Assembly: GCF_001636615.1 (NCBI RefSeq) | Contig: NZ_LGEK01000005.1 | Coordinates: 1-64,000, forward strand | Direction of reading: 5' to 3' | Length of the DNA: 64,000 nt | Origin: Mucilaginibacter sp. L294 | Lineage (GTDB): Bacteria; Bacteroidota; Bacteroidia; Sphingobacteriales; Sphingobacteriaceae | Shown here: piece after piece, positions 9,203 through 17,652 of the stretch | Numbering within the stretch: the first letter of the stretch is position 1 | Layout of the letters: the number at the start of each line of letters is the position of its first letter | The notes under the pieces: generated by a model | Told to the model about the DNA's origin: nothing | Databases searched by the model: none | What the model saw: only the letters and a program-made list of their open reading frames with translations | Program-made: the position numbers and the translations under genes

Positions 9203-9324
9203 ACCGTTACATTACTCGTATATCAAAAAGCAACACAATTACATAAATTATTAATAATCAATACTTTAAAATATTAAAAAACCTCCGTTATCATTTCATT
9301 ACCGTTACATTAACAAAATGTTAA
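9203..9324 (-). promoter_or_regulatory. Upstream region of the phytase operon with repeated motifs
   Basis: A 12-bp direct repeat ACCGTTACATTA occurs at 9203-9214 and 9301-9312. TTAACA-aaa-TGTTAA forms a small dyad at 9310-9324. They lie 93-214 bp before the TonB receptor start and suggest a regulator-binding region. No clear phosphate-regulon sequence was recognised. Confidence 0.35.
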
Positions 9325-9376
9325 CTCCATTAAACCGGCTTAAAACACCCGTTTTAACGGCCAGTATGTAACGCTG

Positions 9377-10990
9377 TTAAAGGGTTTGAATAAAGGCCGA
9401 AAGGTTATCGCCCTGTGGGATATTGAGCTTTTTACGCAGCCTGTAGCGCGAAACGCGGAGGCTATCTGTAGAGATGCCCAGCAATGTGGCAATATCTGCC
9501 GAATCGAGGTTCATTTTCAATAAGGCTATAAGGCGCATATCTGCCGAGGTGAGTTCGTTACTGTATCGCTTCAGGCTATCAAAAAACTGCTGGTGCACCT
9601 GCTCAAAAGCGGCGGTAAACTCACGCCAGTGCTGCTCGTGATTAAAGCTTTCGTTTATCTCCAGGATTATCTGCTGCATCTGTTTTTTCTGGTCGCGCTT
9701 ATCCTCTTTTACCATAGCCTGCAGGGTACTGCGCAGATGCTCTAAAAATTGATTGTTTTTGACAAGGTTGAGGGTATGAGTGGATAGCTCGCGGCTTTTC
9801 ACTTCCAGTTGCTGTTTCAGGTTATCCTCTTCAAGATGCTGGTTTTTTAGTTCCAGCTGCATTAGTTCGTGCTGTACCTGTTTTTGTTTGGCCAGAGCGT
9901 TCTGGTCTTTAATTTTTAAGCGCTGCCTGCTAAATATCACCATCCCCAATACAATAAGTAACGCTACCACCACCACCACCGCCACACCTACAATGCGGTT
10001 TATTTTACGGATGTTATTGAGGCGGTTTATCTCATCACTTTTTTTGTTTATATCATACAGCACCTGTAAAAAGGCGGTTTGATTTACCCCCTCTTTTGAA
10101 TATACATCCAACGAGTATTTACGGCTCAGCTCGGCATAATGGTAGGCGCTATCCATACGGCCCATTAATTCGTAAGCCTTGCCCAGGTCTTTACTACAGG
10201 AGGCAAGCTGGTAAACATTGCCCGTTTGCCCGGCCAGCGCCATAGCCCTGCGCGATTCTACTATACTTTGCGCGTACTTACCGGTTTTGCGCAAAATATC
10301 GCCCAGGTTATTTATCACCTCAATAGTGGCTATTTCGTTATGTTCCTGTTTATAAAGTTGCAGGGAGTGGTTAAAACTGGTGTAGGCCGAATCATACTGC
10401 GCAAGGTCTTCATAGATACTGCCCAGGTTCTCGTAAATTTTTGCAGCCCCCTGCTGATAATTTGCCCGGGTATACTTCTCGAGCGCCAAATGCTGATAAT
10501 AAAAAGCACTATCGTATTGATGATGCTTTTCATACAGGTGGCCTATTTTACCAAAAATGCCGGCCTGGCCTTTTAGATTATTGGTTTTGATATAAATAGC
10601 CAGCGCCTTGTTATACATGCTGCGCGATTTATCCAGCTGCTTATTGTAATAGTATAAAACGCCCATATCGCCCATATTAGCTGCCAGCATCTCCTGGTTG
10701 TTGTTTACGCTGAATACTTTATCGGCATGCAGGTAAAAATCGAGTGCCTGGGCATAGTGGCCCTGGTTATAACAGATCTGCCCCATTTGCTGCAAGTATT
10801 GGCCTTCGCTTAGCTTATCATTACGATCCACCGCCTGCGCATGGAGTTTTTTTAAGATGATAAGCGCCGAATCGGGATGTTTTTGACTGAGGGAACGCGT
10901 GGAAAGCAATTTTTCATCCTGCGCGTTGGCAGAAGTACCTATTAGGCTAATAAGCAGGATGATTAAAACGAGGTTAACGCGTTTAAACAT
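9377..10990 (-). CDS. Membrane-anchored TPR protein with LuxR-like HTH
   Basis: The 537-residue protein starts with a signal peptide (about 1-23), followed by six or so tetratricopeptide repeats (about 30-290, such as YYYNKQLDKSRSMYNKALAIY). One membrane helix lies near 330-352 (VAVVVVVALLIVLGMVIF), then a Gln/Lys-rich coiled coil, then a helix-turn-helix at about 475-537 (LTSADMRLIALLKMNL and DIATLLGISTDSLRVSRYRL). The layout suggests an extracytoplasmic TPR sensor with a cytoplasmic DNA-binding tail, a type common in Bacteroidota. It lies directly upstream of the phytase operon on the same strand and could regulate it. TTAAAAC/GTTTTAA at 9340-9357 may be its terminator. Confidence 0.8.
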   Translation of the reverse strand: MFKRVNLVLIILLISLIGTSANAQDEKLLSTRSLSQKHPDSALIILKKLHAQAVDRNDKLSEGQYLQQMGQICYNQGHYAQALDFYLHADKVFSVNNNQEMLAANMGDMGVLYYYNKQLDKSRSMYNKALAIYIKTNNLKGQAGIFGKIGHLYEKHHQYDSAFYYQHLALEKYTRANYQQGAAKIYENLGSIYEDLAQYDSAYTSFNHSLQLYKQEHNEIATIEVINNLGDILRKTGKYAQSIVESRRAMALAGQTGNVYQLASCSKDLGKAYELMGRMDSAYHYAELSRKYSLDVYSKEGVNQTAFLQVLYDINKKSDEINRLNNIRKINRIVGVAVVVVVALLIVLGMVIFSRQRLKIKDQNALAKQKQVQHELMQLELKNQHLEEDNLKQQLEVKSRELSTHTLNLVKNNQFLEHLRSTLQAMVKEDKRDQKKQMQQIILEINESFNHEQHWREFTAAFEQVHQQFFDSLKRYSNELTSADMRLIALLKMNLDSADIATLLGISTDSLRVSRYRLRKKLNIPQGDNLSAFIQTL

Positions 10991-11070
10991 TTTTAATGCC
11001 GCTGTTAATTAGGAACAGTCTGCGTTAACAAATTAACCGCTTTAGTATTAAGTTAATGTTAACAAACAAA

Positions 11071-11108
11071 TAAGGGGATTAAGAATAATTATGTTCTCAA
11101 TCCCCTTA
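11071..11108 (-). terminator. Rho-independent terminator after the GG-leader peptide
   Basis: TAAGGGGATT (11071-11080) pairs with AATCCCCTTA (11099-11108), and the stem extends inward by four more pairs past one mismatch. Read on the minus strand, a T-rich TTTGTTTG follows. It ends the transcript of the peptide gene 14 bp upstream. Confidence 0.7.
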
Positions 11109-11121
11109 TAACGCGTTATAA

Positions 11122-11313
11122 CTACAATGCTTTTACGGCACCTGCTCCGGCAATGGCTATACCATGAGGGCCGGGTGTTGGTGCAGGCGCGACCTTTGGT
11201 TTTTTTGGTTTATCAAGTGGCGCAAGTCCACCCATAACTTTTGTCTGTTCAGCCCTGCTTAATGGTTTGATGTTCAACAGATCCATCTTTTTGATGTTTG
11301 CTTTAGTTTTCAT
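11122..11313 (-). CDS. GG-leader peptide precursor (candidate bacteriocin/RiPP or signal peptide)
   Basis: The 63-residue peptide has a leader ending in the double-glycine motif LSRAEQTKVMGG (Gly28-Gly29), typical of Bacteroidota natural-product precursors cut by C39-type peptidases. The predicted 34-residue core is first rich in Pro and Lys (DKPKKPKVAPAPTPGP) and then small and hydrophobic (GIAIAGAGAVKAL). It has no Cys or Ser and one Thr, so lanthionine formation is ruled out. It starts 30 bp after the LytTR regulator with no terminator between, and is followed by a strong terminator, so it is probably co-transcribed with that gene. No modification enzyme or exporter is in the window. Confidence 0.72.
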   Translation of the reverse strand: MKTKANIKKMDLLNIKPLSRAEQTKVMGGLAPLDKPKKPKVAPAPTPGPHGIAIAGAGAVKAL

Positions 11314-11343
11314 GTTTATGGTTTTTGTTTTTAATAATACAGG

Positions 11344-12069
11344 TTAAGCGCCAAAAAGTTTATCAACCAAAGCCTCTTTACGTGAAGCGGAAACCTCTAC
11401 TTCGGTACCATCGCTCATTTCAAGGGTACCGCCATCGCCTTTTCGGTATTTAATGATGTAATCGAGGTTTACAATAACCGAGCGGTTTATGCGCAAAAAG
11501 AAAACATCTGTTAATACGTTCTCATACTCTTTAAGCGTTTTTGAAACCACTATCTTTTTATGATCGTTCAGGTAAAAGGTACTGTAATTGCTCATGGCCT
11601 CTACCCTTACAATGTTGGCTTTATCTACCAGGTAAACCCCCTCGGCAGTAGGCAGGGCCAGGCGGTTACGGGATGGCTTATCGGCGTCTTTACCCTTCTT
11701 ATCGTGCGCCGAAAAGCGCTTTTTTAGGCGAAATATAGCTGTGTGCAGCTCCTCCTCGTCTATAGGTTTTAACAAATAGTCAACCGCGCTTAAGCGCAGG
11801 GCCTCCAATGTGTAAGTATCATAAGCAGTAGTAAACACTACCTGGAAGTTAAACGAACCCAACTTTTCCAGGAACTGGAACCCGTTTAGCCCCGGCATCT
11901 CCACATCAAGAAACAATACATCGGGTTGGATATCCATAATTTTTGACAGCGCCTTATAAGGGTCATTAAAAACGGCGGATACTTCCAGGTCATCTTCAAA
12001 ACTTTCCAGTTTACGGGTTAGCAGGCTGCTGCCGCGTTCCTCATCGTCTAATATTACTGCTTTTAACAT
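11344..12069 (-). CDS. LytTR-family response regulator
   Basis: This is a two-domain response regulator of about 241 residues. The receiver domain at 1-120 has the acidic pair DDE (8-10), phospho-acceptor Asp55 (VLFLDVEMPG) and Lys near 102 (LLKPID). A LytTR DNA-binding domain covers about 140-238 (VRVEAMSNYSTFYL, FLRINRSVIVNLDYI). I prefer the ATG at 12069 because the receiver domain begins there (MLKAVILDDE). An in-frame ATG at 12093 would add eight residues. The probable partner is the TPR/LytS kinase at 13833-16079, on the other side of two lipoprotein genes. The GG-leader peptide follows directly. Confidence 0.92.
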   Translation of the reverse strand: MLKAVILDDEERGSSLLTRKLESFEDDLEVSAVFNDPYKALSKIMDIQPDVLFLDVEMPGLNGFQFLEKLGSFNFQVVFTTAYDTYTLEALRLSAVDYLLKPIDEEELHTAIFRLKKRFSAHDKKGKDADKPSRNRLALPTAEGVYLVDKANIVRVEAMSNYSTFYLNDHKKIVVSKTLKEYENVLTDVFFLRINRSVIVNLDYIIKYRKGDGGTLEMSDGTEVEVSASRKEALVDKLFGA

Positions 12070-12132
12070 GGGTTGATGATTTGAAAAATACATTTAAATA
12101 TAAGGCTATTTGTTGCAGTTTGTACTTCTTAA

Positions 12133-12777
12133 TTACTTGGGGTTAAGGGTTGTTACCGCTACCCCACTCTCAGGCGAGTAGCTTGCGTATTCCAATTTAC
12201 CATTATCTATCATAAAAAATAAGCCCGATTTAGATGGGGAATCATACAAATAACCGGCAACATTGCCTTGTGGGGTATATGAATATTGCGGTGGGTCAGC
12301 ACCAGGGAATACTACATTATCTGCATTGGCATCAAAATCCAACTCGGTGTCAAAAGTAAATGGCAAGCCCGAATATTGAAGCGTTCCGCTAAATTTTTTA
12401 CCCCGTAGCTGGTTGGTTGCCGGCTTGGCTATTAATGTTGCCTTTGTAATATTTAGGCCGGCAATAACCCAATCGGTTATTTGTTTATTTACCACATTAA
12501 AGTAACCGTTATCATCCAGTACCAGCTTTCCCTCCTGCACACTGTAATTTAATGTGGTTTCGCCGCTAACGTTAACCAGTTTTACTTTGTTACCCGCCAT
12601 AAATGTCATTACAAAAGGTTGCTCTAAATTGCTATTTGCAACTATCACCCCTTTCATTTTCCCTTGTATAACATATCCTTCGTAACTATCGGCATTACCG
12701 TTTTTGTTTGAAGGGTCTTTTCGGCAACCTGCCATAAAAATGGGTAGCAAAAGCAATATATAAAGTATCTTTTTCAT
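12133..12777 (-). CDS. Small secreted lipoprotein of unknown function
   Basis: The 214-residue protein has a lipoprotein signal peptide (IFMAGC, lipidated Cys18). The mature part is predicted all-beta, with alternating strands such as FVMTFMAGNKVKLVNVSG and GNVAGYLYDSPSKSGLFFM, resembling a small beta-barrel or lipocalin-like fold. I do not recognise a family. It sits between the secreted hydrolase and the LytTR regulator, all on the minus strand with gaps of 116 and 63 bp, so it probably belongs to the same signalling cassette. Confidence 0.7.
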   Translation of the reverse strand: MKKILYILLLLPIFMAGCRKDPSNKNGNADSYEGYVIQGKMKGVIVANSNLEQPFVMTFMAGNKVKLVNVSGETTLNYSVQEGKLVLDDNGYFNVVNKQITDWVIAGLNITKATLIAKPATNQLRGKKFSGTLQYSGLPFTFDTELDFDANADNVVFPGADPPQYSYTPQGNVAGYLYDSPSKSGLFFMIDNGKLEYASYSPESGVAVTTLNPK

Positions 12778-12893
12778 GGTGATGATTAACTTATAAATCT
12801 AAATTTATGATGTGCCTAATAAATATTCACTGGTAATGAGCCAGCATTAACCACAAACGAGCGAACAGACATTTTAACCGAGTAAGCTCCCTA

Positions 12894-13658
12894 CTATTGC
12901 ACCCATGCATTTAGCTTAGCGTTCATTTGCTGTGTCCAGTTACCACCACAATGCGTGTTGCAGCTGTTATCGGTTACGCCGCCGCTTTGCGCCTTAATAG
13001 GCGAATTGGCCGGGATCTGGTCGTAAAGCGCTTTGCCGTTAAAATCGCCCTCGTTATTGCCGGCGCAATTGATGCTGAACACCGGTATTTTAAAATGCTC
13101 GGCTTTCCAGGTATCGGCACCGCCACATGCTGCCAATACACCTTTTGCGTACGAAAGGGTAGTGTTTACGGTAATATCAGTCAGTAACATAAAGCTTGAG
13201 TAAGAAAAGCCCGCTACTACCGATTTTTCTTTAGCCACTCCATATTTTGCTGATAGTGCACGGATACATTTATCATAATCCTGAGCTATGAGTGCGGCGC
13301 TGCCGTTCCAGTCGGCATTACCTTTTGTTTTTTGGTATTGCACAATGGCGGTTAGGTAACCGTCTTTAGCGGCGGTTTGGCAAAGGTCGGTTTCCGAGCC
13401 GCCATCAAGTGAACCCGGCGTTGGGGCATTTTCATCGTTGCCGCTGCCAACAACCAGTATACCTTTGTATGAGGCCACGCCATCTTTTGTAAAAACACGG
13501 TAAGTGATACCGCCGCTGGTTTCTGTTTTTTGCGTTACGCCGCCCACTTGTTGCGGCGGATCTACTTTTGGAGGTTGTTCATTACCCGGGTTGGCATCGT
13601 TTTTTTTGCCGCATGCCACTAATAGCAACAAGCCGGCCAGTAACAGATAGTTTTTCAT
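12894..13658 (-). CDS. Secreted alpha/beta-hydrolase lipoprotein
   Basis: This is a lipoprotein of 254 residues (LLVACG, Cys16) followed by a Pro-rich linker and an alpha/beta-hydrolase core. The likely nucleophile is Ser152 in GFSYS, where the usual last Gly of GxSxG is Ser. A C-terminal His candidate lies in SCNTHCGGNW. Four Cys (two in CNTHC context) may form disulfides outside the cell. The ATG at 13658 is preferred because a proper signal peptide begins there; the longer reading from 13685 uses TTG. The substrate is unknown. It is divergent from the TPR kinase, sharing a 174-bp upstream region. Confidence 0.72.
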   Translation of the reverse strand: MKNYLLLAGLLLLVACGKKNDANPGNEQPPKVDPPQQVGGVTQKTETSGGITYRVFTKDGVASYKGILVVGSGNDENAPTPGSLDGGSETDLCQTAAKDGYLTAIVQYQKTKGNADWNGSAALIAQDYDKCIRALSAKYGVAKEKSVVAGFSYSSFMLLTDITVNTTLSYAKGVLAACGGADTWKAEHFKIPVFSINCAGNNEGDFNGKALYDQIPANSPIKAQSGGVTDNSCNTHCGGNWTQQMNAKLNAWVQ

Positions 13659-13832
13659 TTTGGTAGATTTTAAATTTTGGCTCAAATAAGAGGTAAAAAA
13701 TTGTCCAAAATCCGTCGAGTTAGTGAAACAGCCATTTGAATGAGTGAGTGCCTTGTATGGCTTAGCCGGCGATATTATTATTAAAACTTATTATTAGTTA
13801 ATTTGGTAATAACAATACAAAACCATTATCCG

Positions 13833-16079
13833 ATGCGGGCAATACATTTATTTAAGGCCATAAAACATGTTGGTTTACTGCATTTTGCCATTTTAACTTG
13901 CCTGCTGTTGTGCAATCTATCAACAGCGCATGCGCAAAACACAGCGATAGATTCGCTTACCAATCTGATCAAAAACCATCCGCAGGAAGATGACCGAAAA
14001 GGCACCTTGCTATTTGAGTTGAGTTCGCAGTATTTTTTGATCGACCCCAAAAAGAGCACGGGCTATCTTGATCAGTTGCTTGCTTTTAAAGACAAGATAA
14101 AACTCAAGGCCATTGTGGCAAGTTCCTACCGGGCTATTGGCTATACTTATTACCTACGTTCGATGCTGCCTGAGGCGATTGCGAGTTTCACAGAGGCTTT
14201 AAAGATAGACAGGCAGTACAAATACATTGACGGTACTCCGGCCGACCTGACCTTTCTTGCGTCGATCTACCTGGCGCAATCAAATTTCACACAAGCCTTA
14301 AGTGCCTATTTAGAGGCCGGGCGGATGTTTGAGAAAATAACAGGCCATGAAAAAGACGAAACAGTTGTGTATGGCAATATTGGCGTCATCTATCTGCAAT
14401 TAAACAATTACAATAAAGCTTTAGAACACTTTAATAAAGCCTATGATATATTTATCCGGTTTAAAGATTATTCGGGTGCAGGTAACATGCTGGGTAATAT
14501 CGCCACAATAGCAAGCAAGCAAAAAGATAACACAAAAGCGCTTAATTATAGCAACCGGGCGTTACGCCTTTATGAAACCGCTAACGACAAAATAGGCATT
14601 GCACGCGAAACCGGTAACATGGCAGGTTATTACAGCTTACTAAACAAATATGACCTTGCCCTGCAATACGGCCTAAAAGCAATTGCATTAAACAAGGCTA
14701 TTGATAACAAAAAAAGCATTGGGTTTAACAGCCAGAATGTGGCCGAAGCATACTTTAAAAAAAATGTTTATGATTTGGCAAAAACCTATGGCCTCGCCGC
14801 TTTTAATATAGGTAACCAATTAAAGATACCCGAAATATCAAGAGATGCGGCTGAAGGCTTGAGCCGTTTATACGAGAAAAAAGGCATGCCTGATAGCGCC
14901 CTGTTTTACTATCGCCAATACACAACGCTTAAGGATAGCACAGTAAACGACCAAAAAAGACAGGAAATAACCCGCATGACCATTCAGTATGATTTTGATA
15001 AAAAAGAAACTGATTATAAACAGGCCCAATTACTATCAAACGAAAAATTAAAACAACAGCGCTTACAACTGGCACTAAACAACCAGCAATTACAAAGCGG
15101 CAAGCAACAACAGGCATTGCAAAAGGTGCAACTGCAGAACGAGAGATTGCAAACCCGCGAAAAACAAAAACAGCTGCAGATCTCTATAAACAATGAAAAA
15201 CTGCAAAAAAACAAGGTAAAAGCACTATCGCAACAACAACAATTAGAGAAGCTGCAATCGCGGCAGCTATGGCTTTATACCATTTTATCTGTTGTGATAC
15301 TGCTATCTGTTTTGATATTTCTGCTTAACCAATACCGCATAAGGCAGTTAAGGTTGAAAAACAGCCTGCAACAGCAGGAAGCCGAACAACAGGCACGCGA
15401 AATAACCTACCAGAACAAATTATCAGAAAGCGAATTGAAAGCCATCCGCTCGCAAATGAACCCGCACTTTATATTTAACGTGCTAAACTCCATCGAATCG
15501 TACGTGCTGGAGAACGACTCAAAAACTGCCAGCCGCCTGGTACAAAAGTTTGCCACGCTAAGCCGTTTGATACTGGAAAACTCTACCCAAAGCATAGTAG
15601 CTGCCGAGCGTGAATGGAAAGCCCTTAAACTATATACCGAGCTGGAAGCGATGCGCTTTAATAACCAGTTCAGTTACTCTTTTTATGCCGACCCGGATCT
15701 TGATCTTGCCACATTGATGTTACCACCTATGCTGGTGCAGCCGCTAATAGAAAATTCCATACATCATGGCCTCCGCAATTCGCTCGAAGAAAAAAGCAGT
15801 GTGAACGTACGGTTAGAACAAACGGAAAAAGAGATCTATTTTACGGTTAATGATACCGGGATAGGCATGGATGAGGCCGAAAAGTTTAAAACTTTCTCGG
15901 CTGTAAAAAGCAAATCGATAGGGTTAAACGCTATCAGAGAACGTGTGGAGATCATCAATGTAATGAACAAAGGGAACAAGGCTCATTTTGAGATCCGTAA
16001 GAAGACCAAAGATGAAGGAATTGGTACAATTGCTATTTTAACACTGCCAAAAATTATTCGTAATAACTATATCCCTTAA
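13833..16079 (+). CDS. TPR-containing LytS-type sensor histidine kinase
   Basis: The 748-residue kinase has a signal peptide (about 1-35, ending STAHAQ), then TPR repeats in the periplasm (about 60-360, such as AVYGNIGVIYLQLNNYNKALEHF-like units) and a long Gln-rich coiled coil. A membrane helix lies at about 480-500. The His_kinase domain has its phospho-acceptor in MNPHFIFNVLNS (His near 545), followed by an ATPase domain (NDTGIGMDEAEKFK). This type signals to LytTR regulators, and one lies 1.8 kb away. ATG 13833 is chosen over the TTG at 13803. Its stop directly abuts the convergent glycosyltransferase. Confidence 0.92.
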   Translation: MRAIHLFKAIKHVGLLHFAILTCLLLCNLSTAHAQNTAIDSLTNLIKNHPQEDDRKGTLLFELSSQYFLIDPKKSTGYLDQLLAFKDKIKLKAIVASSYRAIGYTYYLRSMLPEAIASFTEALKIDRQYKYIDGTPADLTFLASIYLAQSNFTQALSAYLEAGRMFEKITGHEKDETVVYGNIGVIYLQLNNYNKALEHFNKAYDIFIRFKDYSGAGNMLGNIATIASKQKDNTKALNYSNRALRLYETANDKIGIARETGNMAGYYSLLNKYDLALQYGLKAIALNKAIDNKKSIGFNSQNVAEAYFKKNVYDLAKTYGLAAFNIGNQLKIPEISRDAAEGLSRLYEKKGMPDSALFYYRQYTTLKDSTVNDQKRQEITRMTIQYDFDKKETDYKQAQLLSNEKLKQQRLQLALNNQQLQSGKQQQALQKVQLQNERLQTREKQKQLQISINNEKLQKNKVKALSQQQQLEKLQSRQLWLYTILSVVILLSVLIFLLNQYRIRQLRLKNSLQQQEAEQQAREITYQNKLSESELKAIRSQMNPHFIFNVLNSIESYVLENDSKTASRLVQKFATLSRLILENSTQSIVAAEREWKALKLYTELEAMRFNNQFSYSFYADPDLDLATLMLPPMLVQPLIENSIHHGLRNSLEEKSSVNVRLEQTEKEIYFTVNDTGIGMDEAEKFKTFSAVKSKSIGLNAIRERVEIINVMNKGNKAHFEIRKKTKDEGIGTIAILTLPKIIRNNYIP

Positions 16080-17279
16080 CTAAAGGGCCAAAGCAGGCAG
16101 GCCTATAGGCAATGATTGCCCTGCGGGTGGTATAGCGGCAAGGCCGCGCACATCGTTAAAATATACCTGGGCCAGAATTTCCCAGCTTAACTTCCGGCTG
16201 CTTTGCAGGCCTTCGGCGGCAAATTGTATACTCAGCGCTTTGTTAGATAAGAGTAACTCTATTTTCTCCACATAATCTACAGCATCATAAGGGCTGCATT
16301 TAAAACCATTGATACCATGTTCAATAAAATCGCCCGAGCCGCCACCATCGGCAATTACACAAGGCAGGCCCGATGCCATGGCCTCGATAACCACGTTACC
16401 ATAAGCCTCAGATACCGACGGGAACAAAAAAACATCAGCCGATGCGTATAAGCCCGCAAGCTGCTGGTGGGCTATATTACCGGTAAATATTGCCTTGGGC
16501 ATGCGCGCCTCGCAGGCCAGCCATGCGGTGCCATCGCCCACAATTAAAAAATTAACGGGCCTTGCCCCTGCCTGCATTTTATCGTATATGGCAAAAAGGG
16601 TTTCCAGGTTTTTCTCCCAAACCAAACGGCTCGCAAAAATAATGGTGGGGCTATTATTACCGGTTAGCCGCCTGATGATGCTTTTATCCTTTTTATCCGG
16701 CGAGAACAGATAAGCATCTATCCCGCGTTTCCAGATCTTTATTTTTGAGGCATAAACTCCCATTTCGCGCAGTTCTGTTTTGATGGTTTCTGAGGGCACG
16801 TAAACCTTGTCGCAACGATTATAAAAACTTTTATGGCCTTTGGCAATGCGTTGCTTTAACCCCTTTATAAATATAGGCGCATACTTTAAATAATAATCTA
16901 CGTAGGATATAAAGTGCGTGTGATAGATGCTGATAACAGGCAACCCGGTGCGGTTTGCATAATCCAGCCCAAAATTGCCTAAAAAAGATGGCGTGGCAAT
17001 ATGTATAACATCGGCACCAAACGCTTGTAATTTATGATTAAGGCGTTTTTTGGCCAGCATGGGCAAGGCTATAGAATAGTTTGTGTTGATAGGCAATGGT
17101 ATAGCCGGTATTTTAAGGCTATCAAAACCCATTAGTTTAGCGGGCCCGGCACCGTATATAAAAAGGTACTCGAACTTTGTAGTGTCGATCCGCTTTATCA
17201 GCTGAAACATGGTGCGCACCGCACCGTCAAAATCTTCTACCAATATATCGGCAAAAAACACCACCTTAATTTTTCTCAA
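16080..17279 (-). CDS. GT4-family glycosyltransferase
   Basis: This is a GT-B glycosyltransferase of about 400 residues. The N-terminal half carries an acceptor-binding fold (IKVVFFADILVEDFDGAVRT, HTHFISYVDYY). The C-terminal half has the nucleotide-sugar site, with FASRLVWEKN and the E-x7-E motif in SEAYGNVVIEAMASG. It resembles GtfA/MgtA-like enzymes that glycosylate lipids, but the acceptor is unknown. A strong ribosome-binding site GGGAGG ends four bases before the TTG at 17279, so I start there. A second TTG at 17306 is possible. The 53-residue membrane protein just upstream is probably in the same transcript. Confidence 0.88.
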   Translation of the reverse strand: MRKIKVVFFADILVEDFDGAVRTMFQLIKRIDTTKFEYLFIYGAGPAKLMGFDSLKIPAIPLPINTNYSIALPMLAKKRLNHKLQAFGADVIHIATPSFLGNFGLDYANRTGLPVISIYHTHFISYVDYYLKYAPIFIKGLKQRIAKGHKSFYNRCDKVYVPSETIKTELREMGVYASKIKIWKRGIDAYLFSPDKKDKSIIRRLTGNNSPTIIFASRLVWEKNLETLFAIYDKMQAGARPVNFLIVGDGTAWLACEARMPKAIFTGNIAHQQLAGLYASADVFLFPSVSEAYGNVVIEAMASGLPCVIADGGGSGDFIEHGINGFKCSPYDAVDYVEKIELLLSNKALSIQFAAEGLQSSRKLSWEILAQVYFNDVRGLAAIPPAGQSLPIGLPALAL

Positions 17280-17321
17280 ACGTCCTCCCTTTCCCAGTAA
17301 ATACAAACCAACCTACCCAGA

Positions 17322-17483
17322 TCAGGATACAGAATGAGCGTGCCGATTTTTTTGTTTAAGCCTTGGCCTTGCCAGCCTTTTTGGTGCATCAGTGTGTTTA
17401 ACCGGCACGCGCGAGGCGGCCCATATTACAAATGCCGCAATCAGAAGCATTGCCAGATCAAGCGATGTATATCCCATTTCCAT
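17322..17483 (-). CDS. Small 53-residue membrane protein
   Basis: A short open frame beginning MEMGYTSLDLAMLLIAAF predicts one transmembrane helix (about 8-23) followed by a strongly basic tail (KRLARPRLKQKNRH). It ends 42 bp before the TTG of the glycosyltransferase. A TACCTTTA element about 25 bp upstream could be the -7 box. It is a single-pass protein of unknown role, maybe tethering the glycosyltransferase. The support is frame, composition and position only. The rest of 17484-17652 shows nothing else. Confidence 0.5.
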   Translation of the reverse strand: MEMGYTSLDLAMLLIAAFVIWAASRVPVKHTDAPKRLARPRLKQKNRHAHSVS

Positions 17484-17652
17484 TTGTTTTATGTTTAACA
17501 ATATAAAGGTATGGGCTTAGTTTAACAGGAATGTTAAGCTTACATTATCAGATAAATAACACCTGAAACTTATTAGAGCCATGCCGCGCAAAAAAAATAA
17601 AAGTTGAGTCTTACAACTGCTTAGTATCTTATTCTGACCCCAATAGATTAAT

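Noticed and set aside
11122..11313. Lanthipeptide precursor
   Set aside because: The core after the GG site has no Cys or Ser and only one Thr, and no lanthionine synthetase is in the window.
16077..16082. Gene fusion or overlap between the TPR kinase and the glycosyltransferase
   Set aside because: The two stops on opposite strands simply abut; both proteins are full length.
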